Origin: Pseudarthrobacter enclensis
GTDB lineage: Bacteria; Actinomycetota; Actinomycetes; Actinomycetales; Micrococcaceae
Assembly: GCF_030811655.1 (NCBI RefSeq)
Contig: NZ_JAUSRE010000013.1
Coordinates: forward strand, 62,001-126,000
Length of the DNA: 64,000 nucleotides
Direction: 5' to 3'
Shown here one piece after another: positions 46,074 through 54,981 of this stretch. Numbering within the stretch: the stretch's first letter is position 1; the number at the start of each line of letters is the position of its first letter. Position numbers and translations under genes: made by a program. Below the pieces are notes generated by a model, which had not been told where the DNA came from, ran no database searches, and saw only the letters and a program-made list of their open reading frames with translations.

Positions 46074-47354
46074 GTGAGCCAGCACGGAAACGGCGCATCC
46101 CCGCGCACTGTCCGCGACGTCGTCTTTGTGGACGGCATCCGCACACCCTTCGGCAGGGCCGGCGAGAAAGGAATCTACGCCGGAACCCGCGCCGACGACC
46201 TGATCGTGAAGTGCATCCGCGGCCTGCTGCGCCGCAACCCGTCCCTGCCGGCGGAGCGCATTGACGAAGTGGCCATTGCCGCCACCACCCAGACCGGTGA
46301 CCAGGGCCTTACCCTTGGCCGCACCGCCGCGCTGCTGGCGGGCCTTCCGCGCACGGTCCCGGGCTTTGCCATTGACCGCATGTGCGCCGGTGCCATGACC
46401 GCCGTCACCACCACCGCAGGCGGCATCGGCTTCGGCGCCTACGACGTGGTGATTGCCGGCGGCGTGGAACACATGGGCCACCATCCCATGGGCTCCGGTG
46501 CTGACCCCAACCCGCGGTTCATGTCCGAGCGGCTGGTGGACCCTGCCGCCCTGAACATGGGAAACACGGCCGAAAACCTGCACGACCGTTTCCCCGCCAT
46601 CACCAAGCAGCGCACGGACGCCTACGCCGTTGCTTCGCAGGACAAGCTTGCCGCGGCCTACCGTGACGGGAAAGTCCAGCCCGACCTGGTCCCGGTTGCG
46701 GCCCGGAAGCCCGGGGAAGGCTGGACCGTCCACAGCAAGGACGAACCTCCCCGTCCCGGCACCACCCTGGATGACCTCGCCGGACTGCGCACGCCGTTCC
46801 GCGCCCACGGCCGGGTCACGGCCGGGAACGCAGCGGGACTCAACGACGGCGCCACTGCCGCGGTCCTGGCGTCCTCAGACACCGCCGCCGAGCTGGGACT
46901 GCCCGTGAAGATGCGTTTGGTCAGCTACGCCTACGCGGGCGTGGAGCCGGAGGTCATGGGCATCGGCCCGGTGCCCGCCACCGAGAAGGCACTGCGGAAC
47001 GCGGGACTGACGATCGACGACATCGGCCTGTTCGAGATCAATGAGGCGTTTGCCGTCCAGGTCCTGAGCTTCCTTGACCATTACGGCATTGCCGACGACG
47101 ACCCCCGTGTCAACCGCTACGGCGGCGCCATCGCCGTGGGACACCCCCTCGCGTCCTCCGGTGTCCGGCTGATGATCCAGCTGGCGCGCCAGTTCGAAGA
47201 GGACCCGTCCGTGCGCTACGGCATCACCACCATGTGCGTGGGCCTGGGCATGGGCGGCACCGTGATCTGGGAAAACCCGCACCACCCCGACTACAGCGGC
47301 ACCCCCTCGCAGGACACAACCACCGCTGCCGTTTCCGAAGGAGCCCTGGCATGA
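46074..47354 (+). CDS. fadA: Acetyl-CoA C-acyltransferase (3-ketoacyl-CoA thiolase)
   Basis: Cleaves 3-ketoacyl-CoA with CoA in the last step of fatty-acid beta-oxidation. The 426-residue thiolase has the acyl-accepting Cys104 in AIDRMCAGAMTAV, NEAFAVQV (about 322), the GHP motif in AVGHPLASSGVR (about 357), and the second active-site cysteine in TTMCVGLGMGG (about 385). GTG at 46074 is supported by GAGGAG about 7 bases upstream. Its stop overlaps the fadB start (ATGA). It forms with fadB the two-subunit trifunctional complex. Confidence 0.96.
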   Translation: MSQHGNGASPRTVRDVVFVDGIRTPFGRAGEKGIYAGTRADDLIVKCIRGLLRRNPSLPAERIDEVAIAATTQTGDQGLTLGRTAALLAGLPRTVPGFAIDRMCAGAMTAVTTTAGGIGFGAYDVVIAGGVEHMGHHPMGSGADPNPRFMSERLVDPAALNMGNTAENLHDRFPAITKQRTDAYAVASQDKLAAAYRDGKVQPDLVPVAARKPGEGWTVHSKDEPPRPGTTLDDLAGLRTPFRAHGRVTAGNAAGLNDGATAAVLASSDTAAELGLPVKMRLVSYAYAGVEPEVMGIGPVPATEKALRNAGLTIDDIGLFEINEAFAVQVLSFLDHYGIADDDPRVNRYGGAIAVGHPLASSGVRLMIQLARQFEEDPSVRYGITTMCVGLGMGGTVIWENPHHPDYSGTPSQDTTTAAVSEGALA

Positions 47355-49582
47355 GCGCCGCAGATTTCCGCAAGTTGGCGGACCTTTTCCCCAACGAAAA
47401 CGTCACCCACTCCTACGTCCAGGACATCGTCCTGCCGGCAACCGCAGGGAAACCAAGCCCGGGCACCTTCGCCCTGGTCACCCTGGACAACGACCTGGAC
47501 CACACCAAGCCCACCACCCTCGGCCCCAACACCCTGGTGGAACTCGGCACCGTGCTGGAGGGCCTGCGGGAGCGCGCAGCCCGCGGCGAAATCGTGGGCG
47601 TCGGCGTGACCGGCAAGCCCCACTACCTGGTGGCCGGGGCCGACCTTTCCGCCGTGAAATCGCTGGAAAAGCGCGAGCACGGGCTGTGGATGGCCCAACT
47701 GGGACACGACGTTTATGCCACCCTGGCAAACCTGGGCGTCCCCAGCTTCGCCTTCATCAACGGCGCTGCCCTGGGCGGTGGACTGGAGATCGCCCTCCAG
47801 TCCACCTACCGCACAGTGTCCACCGGAGCAGGCGCCCTGGCGCTGCCCGAGGCTTTCCTGGGCCTGGTGCCCGGCTGGGGCGGCGTATACATCCTCCCCC
47901 GCCTGGTGGGACCGGAAAATGCCGTCAAGGTCATGATCGAGAACCCGCTCAGCAACAACCGCGCCCTCTCCGGCAGCCAGGCATTCGGCCTTGGCATCGC
48001 GGACGCCCTCTTCGAGCCGGCCGACTTCCTGGAGCAGTCGCTGGCCTGGGCTGCAGGCGTCATCTCCGGCGAGGTGGTCCCGGAGCGCGCCAACGCCGTC
48101 GACCCCTCCTCCCCGGACAGCGAAGCCCGCTGGACCGCCGCGGTGGAAGCCGGCCGCAAATTCGTCGAAGCCAAGACCTCCAATGCCTCCCCCGCGCCCG
48201 CGAAGGTCCTGGACCTCCTGGAGGCCAACCGCAGCATGACAGCAGCGGAATCCGCGGCGCTGGAATGCGAAACCCTGGCTGACCTCATGCAGACGGACGA
48301 GTTCCGCTCCACGGTCTACGCTTTCCTCGACCTGGTGCAGAAGCGCGGCAAACGGCCCGCCGGGGCCCCCGACCGGAAGCTGGCCCGCCCCGTCACGAAA
48401 GTGGGCGTGGTGGGCGCCGGCCTGATGGCCGGCCAGCTTGCCCTGCTGTTCGCCCGCCAGTTGAAGGTGCCGGTGGTCCTGACCGACATCGACCAGGCGC
48501 GGGTGGACAAGGGCGTGGCCTACGTCCATGGCGAAGTGGACAAGCTGCTGGCGAAGAAGCGCGTCAGCCAGGACGCTGCCAACCGCACCAAGGCGCTGGT
48601 GACGGGGTCCGTGTCCAAGGATGCCTTCGCTGACGCCGACTTCGTGATCGAGGCGGTCTTCGAGGAACTGCACATCAAGAAGCAGGTGTTCGCCGAACTG
48701 GAGGGCATCGTGGCACCGGAGTGCATTCTTGCCACCAACACGTCCTCCCTCTCGGTGACGGAAATGGCTGCGGACCTCAAGCACCCCGGGCGTCTGGTGG
48801 GCTTCCACTTCTTCAACCCGGTGGCTGTCATGCCGCTGCTGGAGATCGTCCGTGCCCCGCGGACCGACGATGCGGTGCTCGCCACCGCCTTCGAGCTGGC
48901 CAAGGCGTTGAAGAAGACCGGCGTGCTGGTCAAGGATGCCGCCGCGTTCGTGGTCAACCGCATCCTGCTGCGGCTCATGGGCGAAGTCACGGCGGCCTTC
49001 GACGAAGGCACCCCGGCAGAGGTGGCCGATAACGCGCTGCGGCCCATGGGCCTGCCCATGACGCCCTTCACGCTGCTGGCCATGGTGGGCCTGCCCGTGG
49101 CGCAGCATGTCCAGGAGTCGCTGCACGCCGCCTTCGGCGACCGCTTCCCCGTCTCCACCAACCTGAAGAAGCTCATCGACAACAACGTCAAGGCGCTCTG
49201 GGAGGCAGCCCCGGACGGCTCCCGGGCCATCCCGGAGTCGACGCTGGAGCTGATGTCCTTTGGCTCCAGCCCCTCCACGGGAGAGCAGGTGCTGCTCCGC
49301 GTCCAGGATGCCCTGGCTGAAGAAATCGGCCTGATGCTTGACGAGGGCGTGGTGGCCGGCCCGGAGGACATCGACCTCTGCATGATCCTCGGGGCCCGCT
49401 GGCCCATGTTCCTGGGCGGCATCACCCCCTACCTGGACCGGGTGGGCGCCTCGGAGCGGGTGAACGGCAGGCGGTTCCCTGGCAGCGGGTATCGCCGCCC
49501 CCGCCAAGGGGTAGCCGGTCAGGCCGGCAGCAGCCGGCCGCCGTCGAGCGCCACGATGCGGTGCGCCGCCGAGCGTGCGTAG
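47351..49582 (+). CDS. fadB: Fatty-acid oxidation multifunctional protein FadB; 3' end probably frameshifted
   Basis: Combines enoyl-CoA hydratase (about 1-200; NGAALGGGLEIALQ, PEAFLGLVPGWGG) with 3-hydroxyacyl-CoA dehydrogenase. The latter has a Rossmann motif VGVVGAGLMAG (about 350), NTSSLSVTEMA, HPGRLVGFHFFNPV with the catalytic His, and C-terminal helices. As read, the frame ends at 49582 with about 34 residues that look like antisense of the next gene. Omitting one C of the CCC at 49477-49479 gives FLAAGIAAPAKG and a TAG at 49512-49514, a natural end just before the convergent gene. I therefore suspect a one-base insertion, real or a sequencing error. The ATG overlaps the fadA stop. Confidence 0.92.
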   Translation: MSAADFRKLADLFPNENVTHSYVQDIVLPATAGKPSPGTFALVTLDNDLDHTKPTTLGPNTLVELGTVLEGLRERAARGEIVGVGVTGKPHYLVAGADLSAVKSLEKREHGLWMAQLGHDVYATLANLGVPSFAFINGAALGGGLEIALQSTYRTVSTGAGALALPEAFLGLVPGWGGVYILPRLVGPENAVKVMIENPLSNNRALSGSQAFGLGIADALFEPADFLEQSLAWAAGVISGEVVPERANAVDPSSPDSEARWTAAVEAGRKFVEAKTSNASPAPAKVLDLLEANRSMTAAESAALECETLADLMQTDEFRSTVYAFLDLVQKRGKRPAGAPDRKLARPVTKVGVVGAGLMAGQLALLFARQLKVPVVLTDIDQARVDKGVAYVHGEVDKLLAKKRVSQDAANRTKALVTGSVSKDAFADADFVIEAVFEELHIKKQVFAELEGIVAPECILATNTSSLSVTEMAADLKHPGRLVGFHFFNPVAVMPLLEIVRAPRTDDAVLATAFELAKALKKTGVLVKDAAAFVVNRILLRLMGEVTAAFDEGTPAEVADNALRPMGLPMTPFTLLAMVGLPVAQHVQESLHAAFGDRFPVSTNLKKLIDNNVKALWEAAPDGSRAIPESTLELMSFGSSPSTGEQVLLRVQDALAEEIGLMLDEGVVAGPEDIDLCMILGARWPMFLGGITPYLDRVGASERVNGRRFPGSGYRRPRQGVAGQAGSSRPPSSATMRCAAERA

Positions 49583-51135
49583 CCCAGGTCATGGGTGACC
49601 AGCACGACGGCGGCGCCCTCCGCCGCTGCCGACCCTACGGCTGCGTCGAGCAGGGCCAGCCCGTCGCCGTCCAGCGCCACCGTCGGCTCATCGAGGGCCA
49701 GGACGGCCGGCTTCCGGGCCAGGACGGTTGCCAGCGCCAGGAGGCGCTGGGCGGAGGCCGGCAATTCCGCTGGATGCTCTTCAGCCATGTCAGCCAGGCC
49801 CACTGCCTGGAGTGCTGCGGCCCCCCGGTCCTCTGCCGTTGCCCGGCCAACCAGGTGTTCCAGGCCGAACCCGACTTCCCGGCGCACTGTCCGCTCGAAC
49901 AACTGGTCGCGCGGCTGCTGGAACAGCAGGCCCACCAACGCAGCGGCCCGCCCCACCGGGGTCCCTTCAATGTCCGTGCCGCAGACCGCCACCGTGCCCG
50001 AGGTGGGGCGCAGCAGCCCATTGAAGTGGCGCAGGAGCGTGGACTTGCCGGCGCCGTTGGGCCCGGTGATGGCCACGATTTCCCCGGGGTGCACGGCCAG
50101 GGAGATGTCCTGCAGCACCAGCGGCCCCCGGTCACGGTTCCCGGGCGGCCGCTGTTTCGGTCGTGTTCTTCCACTTGCCGGCGTTTGGGGGTATGTAAAG
50201 GACACGTTGCGAAGCTGCAGCGCCGGTGCCGCGGGCTGGTGCGGTGAGGGCCGGCGCATGCGCGGCGACACCCCCTCCTGCACTTCGGCGCCGCCCTGCC
50301 CGCCGGCGCGCCGGACCGCAGCCGGCAGCACTCCTGACGTGGGTCCCATTGCCGCCGGCCGCCCGCTGGCCAGGATGGTCCCGCCTGACAGCACCACCCA
50401 GGTGCCGGCTTCCTCAAGCAACGGTTCAACCGTCTGGCTGAGGATTACGACGGCGGTACCGTGCTTGAGGAGGCTACGGACCACGGCGGCCAGGTCATCC
50501 ACGCCTGCCGCGTCCAGGGAGGCAAAAGGCTCGTCCATGACCAGCACCGGAGGTCCGGCAATGATGGCGCAGCCAATGGCGAGCCGCCGCAACTCGCCGC
50601 CCGAAAGCAGCGCAGGGTCGTGGCCCAGCTGGCCCGTAAGTCCCAGCAGCCGGGCCGTATGTTCCACCGCAGCCTTCATCGCTGCCGGTTCCGTGCCGGC
50701 ATTTTCCAGGCCAAACGCCAGTTCTTCGGCCACCGTGGCACGGACCGTGGAGAGAACGGCAGCCGGGTCCTGCGGGACGAAACCAACCTGCCTGCCCCAC
50801 TGGGCCGGGTTGATCCGCGGGTCCTGCGGGCCGCCGTCGAACTCCAGCCGGGTGCCGGACAGCTCCAGGAACCCTGCCAGCGTGCCGTAGGCGCCCGGGG
50901 GCAGCCAGCCGGCAAGCAGGCGGCCCAGGGTGGACTTGCCGCTCCCGGAGCCGCCCAAGACAGCTGTGAGCGAACCTGGCGCAAAGGAAACAGCGATGTC
51001 GCGCAGTGCCGGGACGCGCCCGTCGTGGAAGGAGAAGTCCCGGATACCGGCAGCCAGCACCGGCCGGAGTGAGGGACCCGTGTTGCCGGTACGGGCTGCG
51101 TTCTCCGGACCGCCCGCGGTGATGCTCTCAGGCAC
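49519..51135 (-). CDS. ECF transporter energizing ATPase, two fused ATP-binding domains
   Basis: A 538-residue fusion of two ABC ATPases (EcfA/EcfA' type). Domain 1 (about 25-265) has Walker A GGSGSGKST, an ECF-type Q-loop QDPAAVLSTVRATVAEELAFGL, signature LSGGELRRL, and Walker B VLVMDEPFASLD. Domain 2 (about 310-538) has GPNGAGKST, a QQPRDQLFERTVRREVGFGL Q-loop, and LALDEPTVALD. Its signature is degenerate, ELPASAQ in place of LSGGQ. The GTG at 51135 overlaps the permease stop by 8 bases (GTGCCTGA). It powers uptake by the neighbouring T and S components. Confidence 0.92.
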   Translation of the reverse strand: MPESITAGGPENAARTGNTGPSLRPVLAAGIRDFSFHDGRVPALRDIAVSFAPGSLTAVLGGSGSGKSTLGRLLAGWLPPGAYGTLAGFLELSGTRLEFDGGPQDPRINPAQWGRQVGFVPQDPAAVLSTVRATVAEELAFGLENAGTEPAAMKAAVEHTARLLGLTGQLGHDPALLSGGELRRLAIGCAIIAGPPVLVMDEPFASLDAAGVDDLAAVVRSLLKHGTAVVILSQTVEPLLEEAGTWVVLSGGTILASGRPAAMGPTSGVLPAAVRRAGGQGGAEVQEGVSPRMRRPSPHQPAAPALQLRNVSFTYPQTPASGRTRPKQRPPGNRDRGPLVLQDISLAVHPGEIVAITGPNGAGKSTLLRHFNGLLRPTSGTVAVCGTDIEGTPVGRAAALVGLLFQQPRDQLFERTVRREVGFGLEHLVGRATAEDRGAAALQAVGLADMAEEHPAELPASAQRLLALATVLARKPAVLALDEPTVALDGDGLALLDAAVGSAAAEGAAVVLVTHDLGYARSAAHRIVALDGGRLLPA

Positions 51136-51916
51136 CTGATGCCGCCTGCACCACGCGGAGGACCACTGCTGCCAGTGCCGCCAGTACCAGGATGGCCCGT
51201 ACCGTGCGCTGGGCAATGGAATCGGGCACCTCCCGGTAGCTGGTCCGCGGCCCGGGGCTGCTCAGTCCACGCGCCTCCAGGGCGGCGGCCCTGGTCCCCG
51301 CATCCTCGATCAGGGCCAGGACCAGGGGTATGGCCTGCAGCCGGAAGGCGGCAATCCTGGATACCAGGCTCCGGGAGATGACCAGGCCGCGGGCTTCCTG
51401 CGCCTGCCGGATCCGCCGCGCCCGCAGCCCGATGGCCGGCAGCAGGGTCAGGGTAGACGCCAGCACGAAGGCGAACCGGCCCTGCACTCCGCGGGCCGAC
51501 ATCGCCGCTACGAGGTCCGGGACGCTGACGCTGAACGAAAACAGCAGCAGGGCCACCACCACGGCCGCCAGCTGCAGGATGCGTTGGCCGGCGAAGTCCA
51601 GACCCTCTGCCGTGATGCGGGCAGGGCCCCACGCCGCCAGGAGGGTCCTTCCCTCGGGGAAAAACAAGCCGTGCAGGGCCAGGAGTGACAGGCCAAGGGG
51701 GACCATGACTGCCGCGGCGGCCGGCACGACGCGGCGGGCGTTGCCGCCCGCCACCGACAGGCCAAGGCAGGCGGCAATGACGGCAACTGACAGCGGCCAG
51801 CTTGCTGCCGCCGTCGTAATGACCGCAGTGCTTCCGGCGGCGGCCAGCCGGGTCAGCGGATTGAGCCGCTCCCGCCTGGCCGGCGCCGGGGCGCCTCCTG
51901 CCGCGGATACTGTCAC
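51128..51916 (-). CDS. ECF transporter T component (EcfT/CbiQ family)
   Basis: A 262-residue membrane protein with about five to six hydrophobic spans in the first half and near the C-terminus. Between them lie two coupling helices ending in EARGL (RIRQAQEARGLVI and AAALEARGLSSPG), the Ala-Arg motifs by which EcfT proteins dock onto their ATPases. GTG start at 51916. The stop overlaps the ATPase start. It links the substrate-binding S component to the ATPase. Confidence 0.9.
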   Translation of the reverse strand: MTVSAAGGAPAPARRERLNPLTRLAAAGSTAVITTAAASWPLSVAVIAACLGLSVAGGNARRVVPAAAAVMVPLGLSLLALHGLFFPEGRTLLAAWGPARITAEGLDFAGQRILQLAAVVVALLLFSFSVSVPDLVAAMSARGVQGRFAFVLASTLTLLPAIGLRARRIRQAQEARGLVISRSLVSRIAAFRLQAIPLVLALIEDAGTRAAALEARGLSSPGPRTSYREVPDSIAQRTVRAILVLAALAAVVLRVVQAASGA

Positions 51917-51926
51917 GGTGTCAGCG

Positions 51927-52817
51927 TCAGCCGTTCCGCGCGGACCCGTGGGTTGAACCCGGTGCCGGGCCGGAGGCGCTGCCGCTGGCCGGCTCGTTCA
52001 GCCCGGTTTTCGTGGCCGCACTGTCACCGGCGAGGACCCGGTGGCGCCGGATGAAGGGGAACTGCTGCCGTACGCGCCGGGGCAGCGCGTAGACCAGGAG
52101 GGCCACGATGGTGAACACAATGGCCTTGTCCATGGGGTCGGAGATCAGTGCCTGCTTGGTGATGGCGGCCAGGAGGGTGTCGCCCATGGCGCGGAAGGCG
52201 CTGACGATCGCGCCGGTGGCGACGCCGGAAGTACCGCCGAAGACAAAAGCAGCCACGGGCGCGGACACCACGCCGGCAATGATTCCGGTGACGAAGCCGG
52301 CGACCGGCGCCAGGTAAAACCGGCGGAAGAGGCCGTACCGTGCTGCCAGCCCGGCCAGGCAGCCGATGAGCGCAGCGCCGGCGGCAAACGGAAGCACGGT
52401 GGGGTTGAAGAAGGACCAGACAATGCTGCCCAGGGCGCCGGTTGCGGCGCCGGCGGCCGGGCCGGCCAGGACCGCGATCAGCACGGTGCCGATGGCGTCG
52501 AGGTAGAACGGCACCAGCGTGCTGCCAACGAACTGGCCGAGCACGATGTTGAGGACCAGGGCCACCGGGATCAGCACCAGGGTGGAAGCGGGCAGCGTGG
52601 GCAGGACGGCGACGATCAGCAGCACTGCGCCGGCGAGGAAGCCGGTAAGGGCAATCAGGGCAGAGGCGCTGCCCGGGCCGCCAGTGATGTCTGCAGGCTG
52701 GTTGAGGACCAGGTAGACGTAGGTGGCTGCGATGGCCAGCGCGCCGAGGATTTCCAGCAGCCGCCGGCGGGCCGCCGGGCGTTCCTGGGCCGGGAGCGTC
52801 AGGGAGGACGATGACAT
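51927..52817 (-). CDS. ECF transporter substrate-binding (S) component, substrate unassigned
   Basis: A 296-residue membrane protein with about eight hydrophobic stretches, including VLNIVLGQFVGSTLVPFYLDAIGTVL, typical of S components, and FFNPTVLPFAAGAAL. The last 50 residues are polar (Gly/Ser/Ala/Pro). I cannot match it to a named vitamin S component such as RibU, ThiT or BioY. It sits 10 bp before the T component and 145 bp after a nucleoside hydrolase in the same direction, which points to a nucleoside, nucleobase or related cofactor. The ATG at 52817 has AAAGGA 9 bases upstream. Confidence 0.85.
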   Translation of the reverse strand: MSSSSLTLPAQERPAARRRLLEILGALAIAATYVYLVLNQPADITGGPGSASALIALTGFLAGAVLLIVAVLPTLPASTLVLIPVALVLNIVLGQFVGSTLVPFYLDAIGTVLIAVLAGPAAGAATGALGSIVWSFFNPTVLPFAAGAALIGCLAGLAARYGLFRRFYLAPVAGFVTGIIAGVVSAPVAAFVFGGTSGVATGAIVSAFRAMGDTLLAAITKQALISDPMDKAIVFTIVALLVYALPRRVRQQFPFIRRHRVLAGDSAATKTGLNEPASGSASGPAPGSTHGSARNG

Positions 52818-52962
52818 GGGGAATGTTCCTTTGGGTGCGGGCAGTGGCCCGGCAGTACCGGGCTGGGTGTCGCTGCCTATGTCACCTCGGCAGCAGCCGG
52901 CGGCAACTGCGCCGGGCCGGTCCGCAGCCCATTCTACCGGCGATTTCCCCGCCGGGGGCCTT

Positions 52963-53988
52963 TCATCCCACGCGCCGGGCAAGGTTCCCGACAGCGGATA
53001 CCAGCTCCCGGAACGCCTGCTGCGGATTGTTGCCGGACACGATCCTGGCATTCGGCGCGGCGCCCCACAGGCCCCGGAAGTCCGCCACGGTGGTCCCCAC
53101 CAGGAGCGGCGAATCCGTTTCGACGTCGACGGTGGCAGGGCGGTCGGTGTACTCCACAGTCCCGGCGGCTACTCCGGCGGCGAAAAAGTCGTGGACGTGA
53201 GCGATATACCCCTGGTCGTAGAGGCGGTGGAACTCGAAGTAGAAGCGCAGTGCGTCGGAAAGGTGCCTGATGAGGGTGTTGTCGGAGGTACTGCGACGGC
53301 CTTCCGGGTCTTCAGGGAGTACCAGTTCCGGGACGGCGGCGCCCGCCGCTTCGGCGAGGGCTTTGATGTGGGCCGGGTGCAGCTCCACGCGCTCGGTGGT
53401 GTCCAGGGAACAGACGATGGGCAGTTTCTCCAGCGGCAGGCCCCGGTACGCGGCGTAGACCTCCTTCGCGGCGTGGGGATCCACGTGGGTGTTCCACTCG
53501 GCCGTGGGGGTGGTGTTGCCCTGGTGGTAGAAAGCGCCGCCCATGATCACCACCTTGGCCAGGAGGCGGGGAAGTTCCGGTTCCTTCCGCAGCGCCAGGG
53601 CGAAGTTGGTCAGCGGGGCCGTGATGAGCGCCGTGAGCTCCCCCGGCCTGGCCCTGGCGTGATCGATCCAAAGATCCACCGCGTTCCGGGGACTAAGCCG
53701 GCCGGACGGTTCAGGCAGCACGGCGTACCCGATGCCCTGGGGTCCGTGCGTCTCCGGCGTGGTCAGCAGCGGAATGGACAGTGGCTTTCGCGCACCGATG
53801 GCCACCTGCACGCCAGGCCGACCGCACAGTTCCAGCAGCGCCAGGGTGTTGCGTGCAACCTGGTCGGCATCGACGTTCCCCGGCGTCGCCGTGACGGCCA
53901 CGAACTCGGTGTCCGGAAGGGCGGCAAGGTAGGCCAGGGCCAGTGCGTCGTCGATGCCGGTATCGACATCCAGCAGGTAGGCGGGCAC
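52963..53988 (-). CDS. Nucleoside hydrolase (IUNH family)
   Basis: A 341-residue inosine/uridine-preferring-type nucleoside hydrolase, which splits the N-glycosidic bond of a (modified) nucleoside. The calcium-binding DVDTGIDDALAL is at residues 7-18, followed by TPGNVDADQVARN, TALITAPLTNFALAL and IMGGAFYHQGN. HVHDFFAAGVA near residue 270 keeps the conserved His-Asp of the family's HDP motif. GTG start lies 6 bases after the aldo/keto reductase stop. It is placed immediately before the ECF genes, suggesting that the imported substrate is a nucleoside or that the released base matters. Confidence 0.9.
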   Translation of the reverse strand: MPAYLLDVDTGIDDALALAYLAALPDTEFVAVTATPGNVDADQVARNTLALLELCGRPGVQVAIGARKPLSIPLLTTPETHGPQGIGYAVLPEPSGRLSPRNAVDLWIDHARARPGELTALITAPLTNFALALRKEPELPRLLAKVVIMGGAFYHQGNTTPTAEWNTHVDPHAAKEVYAAYRGLPLEKLPIVCSLDTTERVELHPAHIKALAEAAGAAVPELVLPEDPEGRRSTSDNTLIRHLSDALRFYFEFHRLYDQGYIAHVHDFFAAGVAAGTVEYTDRPATVDVETDSPLLVGTTVADFRGLWGAAPNARIVSGNNPQQAFRELVSAVGNLARRVG

Positions 53989-53994
53989 GGCTGC

Positions 53995-54972
53995 CTAGAA
54001 GAGTGCCACCTTGGGCACCGCGGGGAAGATGTCATCCAGGGCGGCGAGGTCTTCCGGGGTGGGGGTCCAGCTTGCAGCTTCGGCATTCTGCCGGACCTGT
54101 TCCGGCCTGGTGGCGCCCGCGATGACGCTGGCCACTGAAGGTTGGGCGGCCAGCCAGGAAAAGGCAACCTCGATCTCGGTCAGGCCGCGTTCCTTTGCGA
54201 AGACGCTGTACTTTCCCAGCTGGTCCCAGTCGGCCTCGTCCACCATGGCGGTGCGGGTGTGGCTGAGGCGTGACCCCTCGGGTGCGTGGCCCGGTGAGTA
54301 CTTGCCGGTGAGAAGCCCGTTGGCAAGCGGGAAGTACGGCAGCACGCCCAGGCCAAACTCCTCGGCGGCCGGGGTCACTTCGAGCTCGGCGCGCCGGTCC
54401 AGGAGGTTGTAGTGGTTCTGCGAGGAAATGAACCGGGACGTGCCCAGTTCGCGGGCCACGTATTCCGCCTGTGCGATCTGCCAGCCGGACCGGTTGGAGT
54501 GCCCGATGTACCGGACCTTGCCGCTGCGCACAAGGGTGTCCAGGGCTGCCAGGGTCTCGTCGATGGGCGTCAGCGGGTCAGGGGTGTGGAACTGGTAGAG
54601 GTCAATCCAGTCGGTGCCGAGCCGCCGCAGCGAGGCCTCAACCGCCTGCATGATGTACCGCCGGGAGCCGCGGGCGCCGAAGTCAGGACCATTGGCGCCC
54701 TTGGCGTCCATCCCGAACTTGGTGGCCAGGACCACGTCCCCACGCCGCCCGCCAAGGGCCTTCCCGAGCATGGTCTCGCTGAGGCCCGGTTCCCGTCCGT
54801 AAGTATCGGCAACATCGAACAGGGTGATCCCGGCGTCGATTGCGGCGTTGACGACGGCGTCAGTGGCCTCCTGCGACTCGGTGGCGGTGTTCGCCCGGCC
54901 CAGGTTGTTGCAGCCCAGGCCCACTGTGGAGACGGTGAGGCCCGATTTTCCGAGGCGGCGGTAACTGGTCAA
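53995..54972 (-). CDS. Aldo/keto reductase
   Basis: A 325-residue NADPH-dependent (alpha/beta)8 barrel reductase. Visible landmarks: MTSYRRLGKSGLTVSTVGLGCNN, catalytic FDVADTYG (Asp and Tyr about 52-57), VVLATKFGM (catalytic Lys about 83), GHSNRSGWQI with the catalytic-pocket His, and the cofactor loop VIAGATRPEQVRQN near the C-terminus. This resembles the AKR group of YajO/IolS type with broad substrates. In an operon with dxs and a nucleoside hydrolase its substrate is not obvious. The start is 9 bp after the upstream gene. Confidence 0.92.
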   Translation of the reverse strand: MTSYRRLGKSGLTVSTVGLGCNNLGRANTATESQEATDAVVNAAIDAGITLFDVADTYGREPGLSETMLGKALGGRRGDVVLATKFGMDAKGANGPDFGARGSRRYIMQAVEASLRRLGTDWIDLYQFHTPDPLTPIDETLAALDTLVRSGKVRYIGHSNRSGWQIAQAEYVARELGTSRFISSQNHYNLLDRRAELEVTPAAEEFGLGVLPYFPLANGLLTGKYSPGHAPEGSRLSHTRTAMVDEADWDQLGKYSVFAKERGLTEIEVAFSWLAAQPSVASVIAGATRPEQVRQNAEAASWTPTPEDLAALDDIFPAVPKVALF

Positions 54973-54981
54973 GAGCGTCTC

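Noticed and set aside
47291..49507. A 738-codon open frame on the minus strand opposite fadB
   Set aside because: Antisense shadow: His/Gln/Gly-rich with no family motifs, while the plus strand encodes conserved hydratase and dehydrogenase domains.
52818..52962. A riboswitch (TPP or cobalamin type) before the ECF S component
   Set aside because: The 145-bp gap is GC-rich and contains GCCACTG, but no other conserved TPP, cobalamin or preQ1 block could be found.
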